Origin: Corythucha ciliata
Taxonomy: Eukaryota; Arthropoda; Insecta; Hemiptera; Tingidae
NCBI GenBank assembly: GCA_038030265.1
Contig: CM075939.1
Coordinates: 40,467,253-40,531,252 of the forward strand
Length of the DNA: 64,000 nt
Direction of reading: 5' to 3'
Part shown: positions 1-11,790 of the stretch, in pieces
Position numbering within the stretch: position 1 is the first letter of the stretch
Layout of the letters: the number at the start of each line of letters is the position of its first letter
Position numbers and translations under genes: made by a program
The notes under the pieces: model-generated
The model's database searches: none
Told to the model about the DNA's origin: nothing
The model's input: the letters and a program-made list of their open reading frames with translations, nothing else

Positions 1-1128
1 CATTGAAGAATAAAGTTATTGCCTTATATCTTCTCAAACTTGATCATATTTATTTCGATCCATACACAGTTATATTTTCGGGATTGGATGCCCTTCATAG
101 GGCTAATAAAATATATCCTTTTAGTCCGTTGACTCTAGGGAAGGGTGAAGTCGGGTCATAACTATTGCTCCTACAGTGCTATTTATTTTGCAGAAGGTAT
201 AAAAATGATAGAGAAAAACGTATTAGGTGGTGCCACGCCTCGCCGTTTTATCGCTTATTCGCCCTTTCCCTGATTCTAAAAAATAAACAAGTTTTCTTTG
301 AACCCAGGTAACAATTTTTTCCTTTAAAATAAAGGAAAAATATCCTTAAGTAATCCGCAAAACTGCCTGGGGGATTCTCCGTAGGTATTTCTCTACTCGA
401 AATAGGAAACGAAAAAATATTTTCAAATCTTGGCTAAAAATAGGTAGAACTTTATAGTGATTTAAAAAAATCGAACCGAATTTTCAAGAAACTTTTTGAA
501 GACCGTTTGTTCTGAAATGCAAACACTGTTGGAAATTGGCTCCGAGTAACTAAAGTTAGAATGGATGAACGAACGAGAAAAAGACGAACATTGTTTTATG
601 AGGTTTTTTCCCCGCTAGCCCTTATTGAAGTTTGGCCTGACACACACACACAAAAACCCCGAGCCAGCTCGGTAAACTTTTTTCCGCTTTCAGCCTGGAA
701 TAACTGGAATTCTCAGTTTCCTTGGGTCTCGTCAGTGTCCCTTAGATCATTCGGACATCGGTAGGCCACCTCACAGAGTTCAGAACATCTGTCAAAACCT
801 ATTGGAGAGATTTTGCAACAAGTCTCGTAAACGCTAAAGTTAATTTTTGTGTATACGCGTTGATAGGGTAGTACACATTTCGTTGGTTAAAATTTAAATA
901 GCGTTTGCTGAGCTGTTTGCAAACTCTCTCTATTTTATCTAGTTCCGAAACGTTAACCAATTCCATGGCAACCGTTCGTGGAGGAAGAATTTCCAATATC
1001 TCGGCCCCCTGAAATGGAAACGTGCCAACGCGGGCAAAAACGCCTGAATCACCGAAAGAGCCCATACCTCTCGAAATTCGTATCGCTTTTGGAACTCCCT
1101 GTGTTCAAAAACTCCAAGTCCGCGAATT
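1..1128. other. Unrecognised AT-rich sequence
   Basis: No open frame longer than about 90 codons, no recognised domain, no clear tandem repeat and no terminal inverted repeats were seen. The short open frames here carry no recognisable motif. Confidence 0.5.
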
Positions 1129-1683
1129 CAATGGGGAACTTGCACATTTTTCAAGCACTGATGTTTCTTGAAGAGGGCTCTTCCACAAGGCTGTTGCTCA
1201 CATTAAACATTGAAATCAATCAAGGATTTTTTAAAGCGAATTTTTAAAAATTTTGAGTGGGGGTTCGATTACGCCAAAGATTATTTTAATAAAATGGATG
1301 GTGTGGGGAGGAGGGGAGCAAAGAAGCATTTTCAGGGAGACAATTTTTCTTGTCAAGCTTTGCATGCTGGATTTTTAAAAACATCCGGTTACTACTAAGG
1401 AACACATATGTTTTTAAAAAACCAGCATGGAATATAGCCTCAAAAATTGCATAGTGTGAACAGGGCTTTACTTGTAAACAAAAAATGTTGTAGTTCCCTC
1501 AGATGCGTCACAAGTGACCATTGACGTAATTTCCCCTCGCACCATCCATCCCTTCTTGAAGAACTTTGAAATTTATTTAAAAATCACCAAATGCACCAAT
1601 CAGACTGAAACCACCGTTGATAACCTGTCCATGTGCCGGTTTGCTTTCCTCCCAAATCGGGCATTCATGCAAGTTCCCCATTG
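1129..1683. mobile_element. MITE-like element M1, copy 1
   Basis: The segment starts with CAATGGGGAACTTGCA and ends with the reverse complement, TGCAAGTTCCCCATTG, so it has terminal inverted repeats of about 16 bp. The same body recurs at 9690-10032, 15521-15966 and 22183-22628, including the shared internal phrases GGGGTTCGATTACG and CCCCTCGCACCATCCATC. It has no coding capacity. This copy is longer than the others because of an insertion at about 1354-1470. No convincing target duplication was seen, so the superfamily is open. Confidence 0.7.
1354..1470. repeat. Hairpin insertion inside M1
   Basis: This sequence is absent from the other M1 copies. It contains opposed arms around CATGCTGG and CCAGCATG, each next to a T/A-rich run, and ends in GTGTGAACAGGGCTTTA, a phrase resembling ends of other small inverted-repeat elements. 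CTTGT occurs on both sides and may be a short target duplication, though the uninterrupted M1 sequence does not prove that. Confidence 0.45.
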
Positions 1684-2150
1684 TAAACGTTGGTAATTTC
1701 TACCAAAGCCGGTGATTTTGACAATTTTTTGGGCCATTTTTTTCAAGTCTTTGGATAGTGCGAGTCTTAGGGCGATCGTCATTTGCGTAATGTAGCTGGT
1801 CACGGTCAAAACGCTCCTGAGACGGCTTTATCGGCTCTTGAAAGGGGGGGGGGGCACATGCGACAACGAGGTCTACATTCGTTGAGGCTCTCTTATGGAC
1901 TTCGTGGTTGTCACTTGCACATTGACCACTGAGCACGGTAAAATTGGTGGTGGTCCCCAAAATCTGGCCAAGGCGGCGGCAAGGTGCCGAAAATCCTCAT
2001 GAAATGCCCCACGAATAACCACAAAATTACAGTATTCTGAATATCAGCAAAATCGGGAGACAACTGTCTAAAATTCACTATATTTTTACGTTTCACGTTA
2101 AATTTCGTGAATTTGAAAGTTTCGGGCACCCGACAGTGCTCAAATCCTGG
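1684..2150. other. Unrecognised sequence with a G run
   Basis: Nothing recognisable apart from a run of ten or more G near 1846-1856. The last part resembles a very decayed version of satellite B. Confidence 0.4.
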
Positions 2151-2915
2151 CCCAGAAATTACATCTCTCGATATTACCCCCCTGACTGTGAAATTACAGC
2201 TCTCGAAGCCAAAAGCTGTGAAATTGCAAGTTTAGGGCTGAGATATTCAAAAAAATTGCTAGTTGCTAGCCTTTATTTGATCAAAATTGCTAATTTCTGG
2301 TCTTTAGATTCGTGATGAAAGTTTCGTTGTTTTTTTTCTTGTGACCGTGGAACCCGAGCTAGGAGGCCACGACAGCGCCCTGACAAATAGCCGCAAAGCC
2401 ACCGCATTTTTTAGGCAAATACCCATCCGTGAAATTAAAGTTTCGTGGTTTTTAAGCAGCTGGCTTCAATTAAGCAAGATTCACGGCTTAATTCAAGTGA
2501 CATTGCAAAAGCGTGAGGCCCTTTTTTCTTTAGTGAGCCCGGACCTTGGGCAGGCCTCCCCCCCCCCCCCCCCGACTACGTCCATAGCCTCAAGAATAGC
2601 CCGCACCATTAAGCACCAATCTTTGAGTTTGCGCAAGATAGGGTCTTGATGAAATGACCGATTTTACAATTTTCCTGGCTTAATATCCGCGAAATTGCAA
2701 GTTTCGGGTCTTAATTCTTTCAAAAATGCGAGTTTCATATCATATTTCTTGCGCTAAAACAAGTTTTTGGTCCTAGTGTCAGCGAAATTGCAAGTTACGC
2801 GTGTTAATACCGTGGAAATTGCAAGTTTCGGGTCTAAAGATGAGTGAAATTGGAAGTTTCCAAAATTGTTTTTTGTGGGCTAGGTGGCGATGACAAACGA
2901 CTAGGTGGGATGGCA
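2151..2915 (+). repeat. Degenerate satellite B tract
   Basis: The phrases GAAATTGCAAGTTTCGGG and TTAATATCCGCGAAATTGC recur many times with changes at roughly 30-35 bp spacing (for example around 2220, 2690, 2800 and 2820). The array is heavily diverged and interrupted (for example around 2340-2640, with a C run near 2560). Open frames inside it, including a 102-codon one, show no domain and are taken as chance. Confidence 0.6.
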
Positions 2916-3230
2916 GCTCCCTTTATTTATTTATTTATTTTTTTGTAGGCCCATAGAATGTTATACAACGTCAAAACTAGGCATTTTAGAGTTCACAACG
3001 ATAGTCAACAAAAATCACATTCCAAAAACTCCTCGACGGAGTAAAAGGCCTTATCCTTAAGGAAAGAGCCGACTCTATTTTTTAATAAATGACAGGGAAG
3101 TATGCGAACATACGCAGGGAGCTTATTAAAGAACCTTACACCCCAGTAGTTGGTACTTGTCTGAAAAGTTTTTAATCCCCCCTTTCCCCCCACCATCTTT
3201 TGAATTTGTAACATTTGTCTTCAACGATGG
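2916..3230 (-). pseudogene. LINE 3' end fragment (ORF2 C-terminus and tail)
   Basis: On the minus strand an open frame at 3005-3214 contains NYWGVRFFNKLPAYVRILP and then KDKAFYSVEEFL, the pattern found at the extreme C-terminus of many insect APE-type LINE ORF2 proteins, after the reverse transcriptase. A T-rich stretch with TTTATTTATTTATTTATT at about 2923-2942 reads as a (TAAA)n tail in element orientation, which places the 3' end there. The upstream part of ORF2 is missing or too decayed to follow; the 250 bases above may include remnants. It ends the same way as the intact LINE at 49150-52983 but is a different, older copy. Confidence 0.65.
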
Positions 3231-3479
3231 CTGAAAATTCGCTTGATTACAAGTTTTAGCCTTCATTTTAGTGAAACTGTTGGTTTCGACCATTGTTACT
3301 TCCATGATTCCCTTTAGGGAAAGGAAGTACGGTGTTTTTTTGAGTGGGTGCCAACGAAAGCCATAGGACGCAGGGCTAGCTTGCCCCGACTGCGCCAATA
3401 CTTTGGCGAATAGCCATGTAATTGCAACATTTAGAGAAAAGTGTTTGTGGGTTTGCAATTTTGGCTGACGTGTAGCCTT

Positions 3480-3905
3480 CAAAAGGTGCGAATTGGCGTT
3501 CTCTAAATTTTGGTCCGCGAATTAGTGTTTTTCTTCAACTGCAAATTAGTTATTTTTATCATTTTTAGCCGTGAATTAGCGCCTTTTTTCACTTCTGTCT
3601 GAGAATCAGCAATTTTTCTCAATTTTAGCCTTGGACTTGGCAGGACAGCACATTGTCTTCTAATTTTTCGCCGTAAAATGGTCTCTATGCACAACGAGTC
3701 AGCTACTCCCCCCCCCCCCCCGAGAAACCGCGAATTATTACTTTTTTGCACTTTTAGTGGCGAACATTACCGCTTTTTTCAAACTGTTAGCTGCGTTCTT
3801 GCCCCTAGAACAACAAATTATTGTGTCTTCACAATTTTAGCCCCGAAGGACCTAGGGGAACTGTGGATCAGCGCATTTTATGTATTTTAGCCGCGAAGTT
3901 GCCTG
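3480..3905 (+). repeat. Degenerate satellite A tract
   Basis: Successive diverged copies of a roughly 28-30 bp phrase, best represented by AATTTTAGCCGCGAATTAGC plus a T/C-rich linker such as GCTTTTTCTC. Interrupted by a C run near 3709-3722. Confidence 0.65.
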
Positions 3906-4649
3906 TAGAAGGTGCGAACAACTATTGCTTGTCTTAATGTCAGCCGTGAGTTATAGCTTTCAGAATAGCGCTTTCGTGGATTGAATCGAATATTCAGCCG
4001 CGAAATTTGCTGAGGACCAGCAACGTTCCATTTGCCTGGTCGAATCGTCTGAAAATAGTTGAAAGGAGCCAAATCAGCGTCCAACCTGACACCAAGACTC
4101 TTTTTCACCTACTTACGTCCATGAACTTGTCTACTACTGGTCGTTTCCATTTAGCAACTGTATTCTAATTAACCCAAGGACACGATTTCAGCAACCATAA
4201 GACTCGCGTAAGCGTCTTATTATGTCACTGGGTTGAAATCCATACACCTTTCCCTCCAACGCTAAAACTAGCATCGAGTTCAACATTTAGCTTGGAAGTT
4301 TTAGAAGATAGCGACTGCGAGTGAGTTTTCTCTATAAAACGTGTAGCGCTGGTCGGTAGCATAACCATTTTGTTTGTCGTGCGTGTTGTTGCATAACTTT
4401 TCACGTTTAAAAAGTTTTTCTCCTTTTTGAAGTGTTTCAATAAAAGATTACTATGAAGAAAAGCACTTCACTTGATAGGTTTTTTTTTTACGTTAAAAAA
4501 CATTAACTCAATTAATTCTGCCACCCAGGTTTTTTTTTATCAACGCTAAAATTCATGTTCGGCCTTTCCGATCACGTTTGATTGGTTGTCTCGGATGAAA
4601 ATACCTTTTAAATTCACGGAGCAAAGTAAAAGCCTCTTTCGTTTTAAAT

Positions 4650-4653
<4 letters not shown>
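3906..4653. other. Unrecognised sequence
   Basis: No domain, exon-like frame or clear repeat was recognised between satellite A and the microsatellite. Confidence 0.4.

Positions 4654-4695
<42 letters not shown>
4654..4695. repeat. (TC)n microsatellite
   Basis: About 20 uninterrupted TC dinucleotides. The open frames read through it on both strands are low-complexity artefacts. Confidence 0.95.
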
Positions 4696-4701
<6 letters not shown>

Positions 4702-6900
4702 GGTTCCCGAATCACTTTCTGGAAGAAATAGGTGGGTGGATAACAAATCCTTTCCCTTTTTAAGCAGTTCAGTTGTGAGGGGAAATGGTCCCTTTAAAAC
4801 TTCACAATTTCTATCGTTTTCGGTGTTCTGGTCCCCCCCACCCTCCCACCCGAGACTTCATTAGTTTTTTTTTGTTTGATGCATAATCGTATCTTTTCAA
4901 CAGAGAGAGTGGGAGAGAGAGCGAGTGATGAGGCATAAGGGATGGTTTGCGTGACACACTAATTGAAACGAATTGAGAAACATAACTCATTCAACCGAGG
5001 AAAGAAGTGTTAAAAGACGCCTTATTTGTGGAAAAGTTGTAGGGATGGGGAATGCCTCTGTAATCAACGGTCTTTCGTTTTAACCACCCTTAAAATTTTT
5101 TTGTTTTTAGCTTTGTAATCTTCTACACCTCCGAACATTTCTCTACGAACGTTTCGACCAAATAATTTCACCATTTTAATGACGTAAATCAAAGCAACAC
5201 ACTTCCCCTTGTACAACTTCATCACTTAACGAGAAAATTTAACAACGGCTTAATTCCCCGCATTGAGTATTCACAGCGCTGAGATTACCAAAGAGAGCCT
5301 CTTAACGACGGCTGAGTAAACTTGAGTTACGATTTAAGAGGCAAGCGCCCCAAGGCCCTCTATAAACATGGTCGTTTTAGTCGAATTATTTTGCGGCTTT
5401 GAAGCACCTTGACTATTAAAAATGTTTACAATTTTGGAACCCTTTCACAGTAGTTTGACGTCAGTCTGAAAGACGTCGCCACTAACCCGCGTCATTCGGG
5501 TCAATGAGTCCATTCAACAAAGGACGATGTAAAGGTGAAATTAAGGCGGGGTTGCAGTGCTTTTAAGCAAAATATAAAATTTATAATAAAATCCTATTAG
5601 AGTTTTTTTTTTTTTTTTTACGGAGCTACATACATCTTGAACAGAGCCCGAGAAAAAAAAGGAAAATGCTACATTTTAACTCAGAATGAACAATTCAAAG
5701 CCGAGTTTTAAAAAATATACAATATAATTTGTTTGAATATTCAAGAAATTAAAAAATCATGAAAGCCCAGTATCAAAGGCGTTTTCTCTCCTTTTTAAAA
5801 CTAATTTATTTATTTACTGTGCACCAACCGAAAAAAAATTCTTTTACGGTGAAAAGAAGTCGAGAGAAACCTATTAAAACGACTGCCCGCAGTTTTCCGT
5901 AATTCGGAACGATAACAAATTAAATTCTCTGATTGTGGATGAAGGATGGAAAAAAAAAGAGTACAAAAATCACGAATTTCAATTTTGTATGAAAGCATCA
6001 CCAACCGGGTATGATGGATAATAACTGAGTTTTCACAGAGATAACACAATTTATTGTTCCTTCAGCTTCAAGGCATCGTTTGTGATAGCTTTGAGCAAAA
6101 TTGAAATCCCTGGGGCTTAAATCAGAACGTCTTTTGAAATCCTCCTTCCCTTAATTAGAATCACCATTTCAACGTTTGTGATACTGTTTGTGGTTCGGGT
6201 TTCAATTGAAAGATCCCTCCCCCCCTTCCCTAATGTCATTAATCATGCACTCCGTTTGAAATCAAGCGTGTAATGTCATTTTTCAAGGATTCGCGTTTTA
6301 AATTGTATTTGTAGTATGTCGCCGTTTCTCTCTTTTTAATTGTTATTGCCGCGGAATGGAGAAACAAAAGCCTGTGATCGCAAACGGGCGGGGCGGAATA
6401 AAAGCATTAATCTTGGCAGCGTCGCGCCGAATGGGACGAAGAATCTCGAATTTATGTATAAATCTAACGATGCGTACATCCTTTTCACATTTTGTAACAT
6501 TCTGCGTGTTTTTTACACGTTAGAACGTTTTTCAAACGAATATTTTATTGTGCGTGTATGCGAGCAGCTTGGGACTAGAGCAGGTTTGCGAAAAGATAAA
6601 TGCTGGAGTGTAAGAATAAGGGAAATGCTAGGCTTCATGGTTGTGTTTAACGACAAACGATTTAACGATTACAAGTAATTATATGTTAGAATGGTTATAC
6701 GGTTGAAGAACTAGATTTTAGGTCTTCTGAGGGACCCGGCTGACTAAATTGTCTTTTATAGAGCTAATATTCGGGGATAATTTTAATTAATTAAGGATTA
6801 ATTACTTAATTGTTTCTGAACGGACAAATTTTTTAGCTAAAAAATTTACAGCTCAGTTCTTGAATGGCCTCAGTCGTGTAGCTGATCAGCCGGATTGTGG
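4696..6900. other. Unrecognised non-repetitive sequence
   Basis: A long stretch without recognised transposon or satellite. A 112-codon plus-strand frame at 6340-6678 is open but has no recognisable domain and no clear splice or initiation context, so it is not called as a gene. Poly-T runs occur near 5606-5620. This could be ordinary intron sequence. Confidence 0.4.
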
Positions 6901-7210
6901 CTTGAAATTACTAGTTTTTGGGCTGGATATTCATTATTTTGGGGATTCATTTACAATTTCCTGGCAGATTGTACCGAAGCCAACAGGAAACCCCGGAATT
7001 CACCTACAGGCCCCTAGTCGCGCCTCAATCTCTGAATAAACAATAAATATAATTTTTGCTGTGAATGAGCGCTCTATACCCGTATTTTAGCAGCGAATTG
7101 TTTCAATGATGTTTTTTGGCCATAATTTTACCATTTGTTTTCATTTTAGCCATGGAGTTGCCCCCACGAATTGGCGTTTTCTCAATTTTAGCCGCGAATT
7201 AGCGCTTTTT
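6901..7210 (+). repeat. Short satellite A tract
   Basis: Weak copies from about 7050, clearest at 7140-7210, where ATTTTAGCC, GCGAATTAGCGCTTTTT and GAATTGGCGTTTTCTCA recur. The first 150 bases are uncertain. Confidence 0.45.
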
Positions 7211-7214
7211 TCCG

Positions 7215-8235
7215 GTCCCTCGACTCCGAAGGTGCCAAAAGCCTTTCGGCCCGTACACCATACCAGATTGGACCCGGACTCAGGTCGCCTATAGTACGGC
7301 ACCTTGAACCCTCGATAGCTCAGAGGAGAAGGGTCTCGTTCTCTTTTGAGAGGTCGGGGAAGGATATCTTGGCGTCACCGAAAAATAACGTATCCATAGA
7401 CCCCAAGTAGCCGTCACACACACATATGACGTGCTCCGCGGTTTCCTTACCCTCCCTACGTCTGCCGCAGTCAGACTTCCCGACTGCCCTCATATGGTGG
7501 ACAAGTGACTGTTGAGAACGTAATGTCTTGTATATACATCCCTACTATAAGCCTGATTTTCATCACACCAGTCCCCAGTACCATGCTATTGCTTCTTGGT
7601 CTACTTCATCAATACCCAGTTTTGCTTGTCTGCACCCTGATTCCATCTCCTCAGAGATTGGTGGCTAGCCCAGGCCCTTATATATCCCTCTCAAGACCAC
7701 TCTTCGGCCAATGCCCACCGATCGTTCGGGTCCCATTACCGACTCGTCAGCGCACCACTTAGCCAGCTCGTCTGCTTTCTCATTTCCCTGCCATTCTCGA
7801 TGTCCCGGAATCCACCCCAGCGTCAAGGAGTGTCCCTGGTATGCAGCGTGCAGCTCGCCACGGCCGCTAAGTCGTCCTCGGGTTTGATGATAGCGCCGCC
7901 CTGCTGTCTGAGTAGTTACAAATTTCCCTATCTCTAACTTTCCTCCTCACTAGCCCACGAATAAAAGCATCGATAGCTACTGCCTTGGTCTGTGAAACTG
8001 AGGTGTGTTCCCCTGTCACGGGATACTTATTTTCACCCCCAGCCTGACACGGAAATCCATGCTCCTGTCCACCCTTCTTGGAGACAGCCACGTAACACTC
8101 CTGCTCCACTGTCATAAATCCCCACCTTCTTCCCTCACAATGCCTCTCTGTCTGATCTTATCGTTAGTCCAGAAGTCGTTTCTCTTAACCACGCAATCAG
8201 GCCTCAGTGTACGCTACTGCAAGTGCCCGACCTCT
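7215..8235 (-). pseudogene. R1-like LINE 3' fragment (RNase H region)
   Basis: Read on the minus strand, several frames together resemble the RNase H domain and tail of R1-group LINEs. One frame at about 7867-8115 has a segment ending ICNYSDSRAAL, close to YSDSRAAL at the matching place in the better copy at 38333-39850. Downstream, other frames carry a GNEKADELAK-like phrase and a Cys-rich piece (CGRRREGKE). Frameshifts and stops are frequent, so this is an old dead copy. No reverse transcriptase part is visible. Confidence 0.6.
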
Positions 8236-8259
8236 GACTTCGATTACCCAGGGGCCAAA

Positions 8260-9180
8260 TTTGTTATTTTGGCTGGCGTGTCAACCCCATGATATTTGTT
8301 TTGAATGGGATACCCTAGAGAAATTTTGTTTTTAAAAATAGCCACACGTGCGTAACCCTCCACACCGGAGATTGAAAGTTTTGATCTAAAGCGTGTGAAA
8401 TCCGTTAATTTAACCTTTAAGCGTTTTCTGACAAGCAAGTTTCCCGAAATTTGGTTTTTGAATGAGCCAAATTGAAATAATTCATTATTTTAAGGAATCC
8501 GAAAGCCAAATTATTTCTTGAATGCGTCAAAACCATGAAATCGTATCCTGCAAGTGTCTAATCCTAGCCTGTGGAATTGCACGTTTTTTTTTTTTTGTTT
8601 TCTTTTGTTTTTTTGGTATAGTTGATACAGCGAAATTGACTTTTCGAGGAATTAAAAACCTCTGAAGTGCTTTGAAATGGCGAACCCGCAAAATTTTGTT
8701 CATGTTCTTCAAAGCGAGCCAACACCCTGGACTGTTTGATTTTAAATGGGTGAAATCCGTGTAAATGACCTTTTCAGGAAACGTAACCAGCGAAATGGGT
8801 TTTTCTGACTCACGAGGTTCGCTAAATTTATTTTTTAAGGGCCCTGACACGCGAGGCCACTTAAGTGGCGCCTCCCTAATAGAATTTGCAATTTTGCATT
8901 AGCCTGTCACAAGGGGTGGTTCGACTCAAGTGGGCTCGTGAGAAATTGGTTTCCGCACGTGGCAAATCCCAGACATTTGGGCTTCGAAACAGGGCAATTT
9001 GCGAGTTGGGCTTATTGATTAACCAAAACCCCTGAAATCTCATTTTTAGATGAGTTAAATAACATGAAATTTTCTTTTTAGAGAGCCAATCCTGCGAAAT
9101 TGGGTTTCAGAGAAATAGAGAGTCAACCATTCGTTTGCTTTTTGATCGAGCAGGTCCAGCCATATTGGCCTTTGAGAGCC
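8260..9180 (+). repeat. Satellite B-like degenerate tract
   Basis: Repeated, strongly diverged phrases built from GAAATT, GGTTTTT and GAGCCAA at spacings of about 30-40 bp. It resembles satellite B but the consensus differs, and it may be a separate family. It includes a T-rich run near 8586-8613. Confidence 0.45.
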
Positions 9181-9284
9181 AATTTCTTCCTCCCAAGATT
9201 CGGCCCCGGCCAACAGTACTAATGTGTAGAGTCTTGGATGGCTGGGTCGGTCGATTTCCCCGTTGAGAACCCAAGCTGATGGTT

Positions 9285-9689
9285 TTGGTGAATCACCGCG
9301 ATTTTCTCCATTTTAGCCGTGAATAAGCGATTTTTCCCCATTTCTGTCGTAAATAGCGCTTTTTCCTCACTTCAGCGAGAAGTTGCCTCCGGAAATCGCG
9401 ACTTGCCATTTTCTCAATGTTCTCAAATGAATTAGTACTCAAATAGGTAATAAAAAATGAGCAATTTTTCTTCATTTTAAGCGCTAATTAGCAATTCTCC
9501 AGCATTTCAGCCTTGAATTAGAGTTTTTCCCCAATTTTAGCCGTGATTACCTGCCTATACGCTTTTTCTTAATTTTGCCGTGGATTGTGTGTGTTGTTTT
9601 GTTCACTTTCTGTCACGAAGGTTCAGAAGCCGCGAATTGGCGTTTTCTCCATTCTAAACCGCGAATTAGCGTTCCCCCCCCACTCCAGC
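9285..9689 (+). repeat. Satellite A tract
   Basis: Many clear copies of the TTTTAGCCGTGAATTAGCG type phrase alternating with T-rich linkers, from about 9290 to the truncated M1 element. Confidence 0.65.
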
Positions 9690-10032
9690 GCAATTTTTAA
9701 GCATTTTCAGTTGGGGTTCGATTACGCCAAAGGTTATTCAATGAAATGGATGGTGTGGGGAAGAGTGGGTAAGAAGAATTTTCGGGGGGAGGGGGGCAAT
9801 TTTTCTTGTTATTTGTAAACAAAAAATGTTATAGTTTCCTCAGATGCTTCACAAGTGACCATTGTCGTCATTTCCCCTCGCACCATCCATCCCTTCGTGA
9901 AGAACTTTGAACTTTATTTAAAAATCACCAAATCAACAATTGGTCCTTGATCCGTTGATATCCTTCTGTCCATGTGCCAATTCACCGGTTTACTTTTCTC
10001 CCAAATCGGGCATTCATGCAAGTTCGCCATTG
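9690..10032. mobile_element. M1 element, 5'-truncated copy
   Basis: Matches the right two thirds of the M1 copies at 1129-1683 and 15521-15966, beginning near GGGGTTCGATTACGCC and ending ATGCAAGTTCGCCATTG. The left terminal repeat is missing, and satellite A abuts it on both sides. It lacks the hairpin insertion of copy 1 and so shows the uninterrupted sequence. Confidence 0.65.
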
Positions 10033-10265
10033 TTCTCCATTTTGGCCGCGAATTAGCGATTTTTCTGATTTTTTACGTGAATTCGTGTTTTTCTTGATTT
10101 TAGCCGCTAATGACTGAATTTTCCCGAATTTATTAGCGAATTAGCACTTTCCCCAATTAGCGTTTTTTCTCTGAAGTTTGAGCCATGATCTTGCCTTCAG
10201 AATCCCTGAATTGGCGTTTTCGTACTACATATTAGCCGTTTGTACTCCTTTTCGCGTCCTAATTT
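10033..10265 (+). repeat. Satellite A tract
   Basis: Continuation of satellite A after the M1 remnant, for example TTTTGGCCGCGAATTAGCG at about 10042. Confidence 0.6.
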
Positions 10266-10279
10266 TTTAATTTTTACTG

Positions 10280-11045
10280 GGGAAGGAAACTTGGTACATA
10301 ATGCCAAAAAAAGAAAAAATGGTTCTTAGCAGACATAAGATGATTCGTGTTCCTGGACCCCTAAAAGGCCTAAATCTCGATTTTCAGTATGGCGTCTGTC
10401 GTCCCTCGTCCGTTGTCCATTCCGTGGTAAATCTCGACAGATCTGGATGAGTAACGGATCCATAGAGTTGTGTCTTGATCCATGGATGTACACCCTAAAA
10501 TTTGAAAACGATTGGTCGAGCGACTTGGAAGATATTATAACAAACGTGCTCGAAGTTGAAACGGTTGTGTCCTGATAACTCCCAGGAAATGTTACGGATA
10601 TTAATAATTGACCGCTCAAAATCTTCATCAAGGTCCCTTGAAGATATTGCTAAAATTTGAATGAAATTTGTTGAGTGGAACAGTTGCTAGGCTACGGCTC
10701 GGAAGTATGCGTTTCTGGGGCCCTCCTGACACGGCCATATCAGACGGTCAGACCCCGTCGCAGGGCGGTCCACCACTCGTACCCTACATCGTACGCCGCT
10801 GAAAGTAAGAGAGTGACAAGGACAGTGATAGACACGCCAACGCCCTTTTTTACATGCATTTTTTCTCGTCCGGCCTTTCCCCCCTCGTTTTGCTAGACAC
10901 GCCCCTTAGAACCAGGAGCTCCCGGCTCACCCCCCTCTGAAGCCTGCAATGAAATGAGCCTTAAAGCCCTGTTCACAAGGCGTCTGTGGGGGTCTGTGCT
11001 ACTTATCCAAATGCTTTTACTTCCATGTTCCCGTAGGGAAGGATG
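10280..11045. repeat. S repeat unit 1 (with uninterrupted target site)
   Basis: First unit of a tandem array. Its body (from TTGTCCATTCCGTGG at about 10422 to CCCGTAGGGAAGGATG near 11045) is nearly identical to 11046-11680 at an offset of 638 bp, and again to 17800-18352. The head, with GGCCTAAAT and CAGTATGGCGTCTGTC, matches the heads at 11681-11790 and 18353-18453. The frames of 60-101 codons inside it repeat with the unit but show no domain or codon-like conservation, so the unit is taken as non-coding. Confidence 0.8.
10393..10400. other. Empty target site CGTCTGTC
   Basis: Here CGTCTGTC occurs once and runs straight on into GTCCCTCGTCCG. In the interrupted S units, the same eight bases appear on both sides of the 5.9-kb element (11783-11790 with 17725-17732; 18446-18453 with 24388-24395). 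This unit therefore represents the pre-insertion state. Confidence 0.75.
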
Positions 11046-11680
11046 TTCCGTTGTCCATTCCGTGGTAAATCTCGACATATCTGGATGAGTAACGGATCCA
11101 TAGAGTTGTGTCTTGATCCATGGATGTAGACCCTAAAATTTGAAAACGATTGGTCGAGCGACTTGGAAGATATTATAACAAACGTGCTCGAAGTTGAAAC
11201 GGTTGTGTCCTGATAACTCCCAGGAAATGTTACGGATATTAATAATTGACCGCTCAAAATCTTCATCAAGGTCCCTTGAAGATATTGCTAAAATTTGAAT
11301 GAAATTTGTTGAGTGGAACAGTTGCTAGGCTACGGCTCGGAAGTATGCGTTTCTGGGGCCCTCCTGACACGGCCATATCAGACGATCAGACCCCGTCGCA
11401 GGGCGGTCCACCACTCGTACCCTACATCGTACGCCGCTGAAAGTAAGAGAGTGACAAGGACAGTGATAGACACGCCAACGCCCTTTTTTACATGCATTTT
11501 TTCTCGTCCGGCCTTTCCCCCCTCGTTTTGCTAGACACGCCCCTTAGAACCAGGAGCTCCCGGCTCACCCTCCTCTGAAGCCTGCAATGAAATCAGCCTT
11601 AAAGCCCTGTTCACAAGGCGTCTGTGGGGGTCTGTGCTACTTATCAAAATGCTTTTACTTCCATGTTCCCGTAGGGAAGG
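11046..11680. repeat. S repeat unit 2 (head missing)
   Basis: Tandem copy of S at a 638-bp offset from unit 1. It begins at CCGTTGTCCATTCCGTGG and so lacks the first roughly 120 bases, including the target site region. Differences from unit 1 are a few single bases. Confidence 0.8.
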
Positions 11681-11790
11681 AAGTTTGGTAGTGACAAAAA
11701 CAAAAAAAACACACATTTTTAGCTGACCCTAGATTCGTGTCCCTGAACCCCGAAAAGGCCTAAATATCGATTTTCAGTATGGCGTCTGTC

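Noticed and set aside
4546..4864. Overlapping frames of 66 and 92 codons rich in Ser-Leu or Arg-Glu
   Set aside because: They read through the (TC)n microsatellite on either strand.
6340..6678. 112-codon frame as a host gene
   Set aside because: No domain, no initiation or splice context and unremarkable length for a chance frame. Left as unrecognised.
10326..11716. Repeated frames of 61-101 codons in S units as a small gene family
   Set aside because: They recur only because the DNA unit recurs. Single changes alter the frames freely, the ends differ, and no domain is seen.
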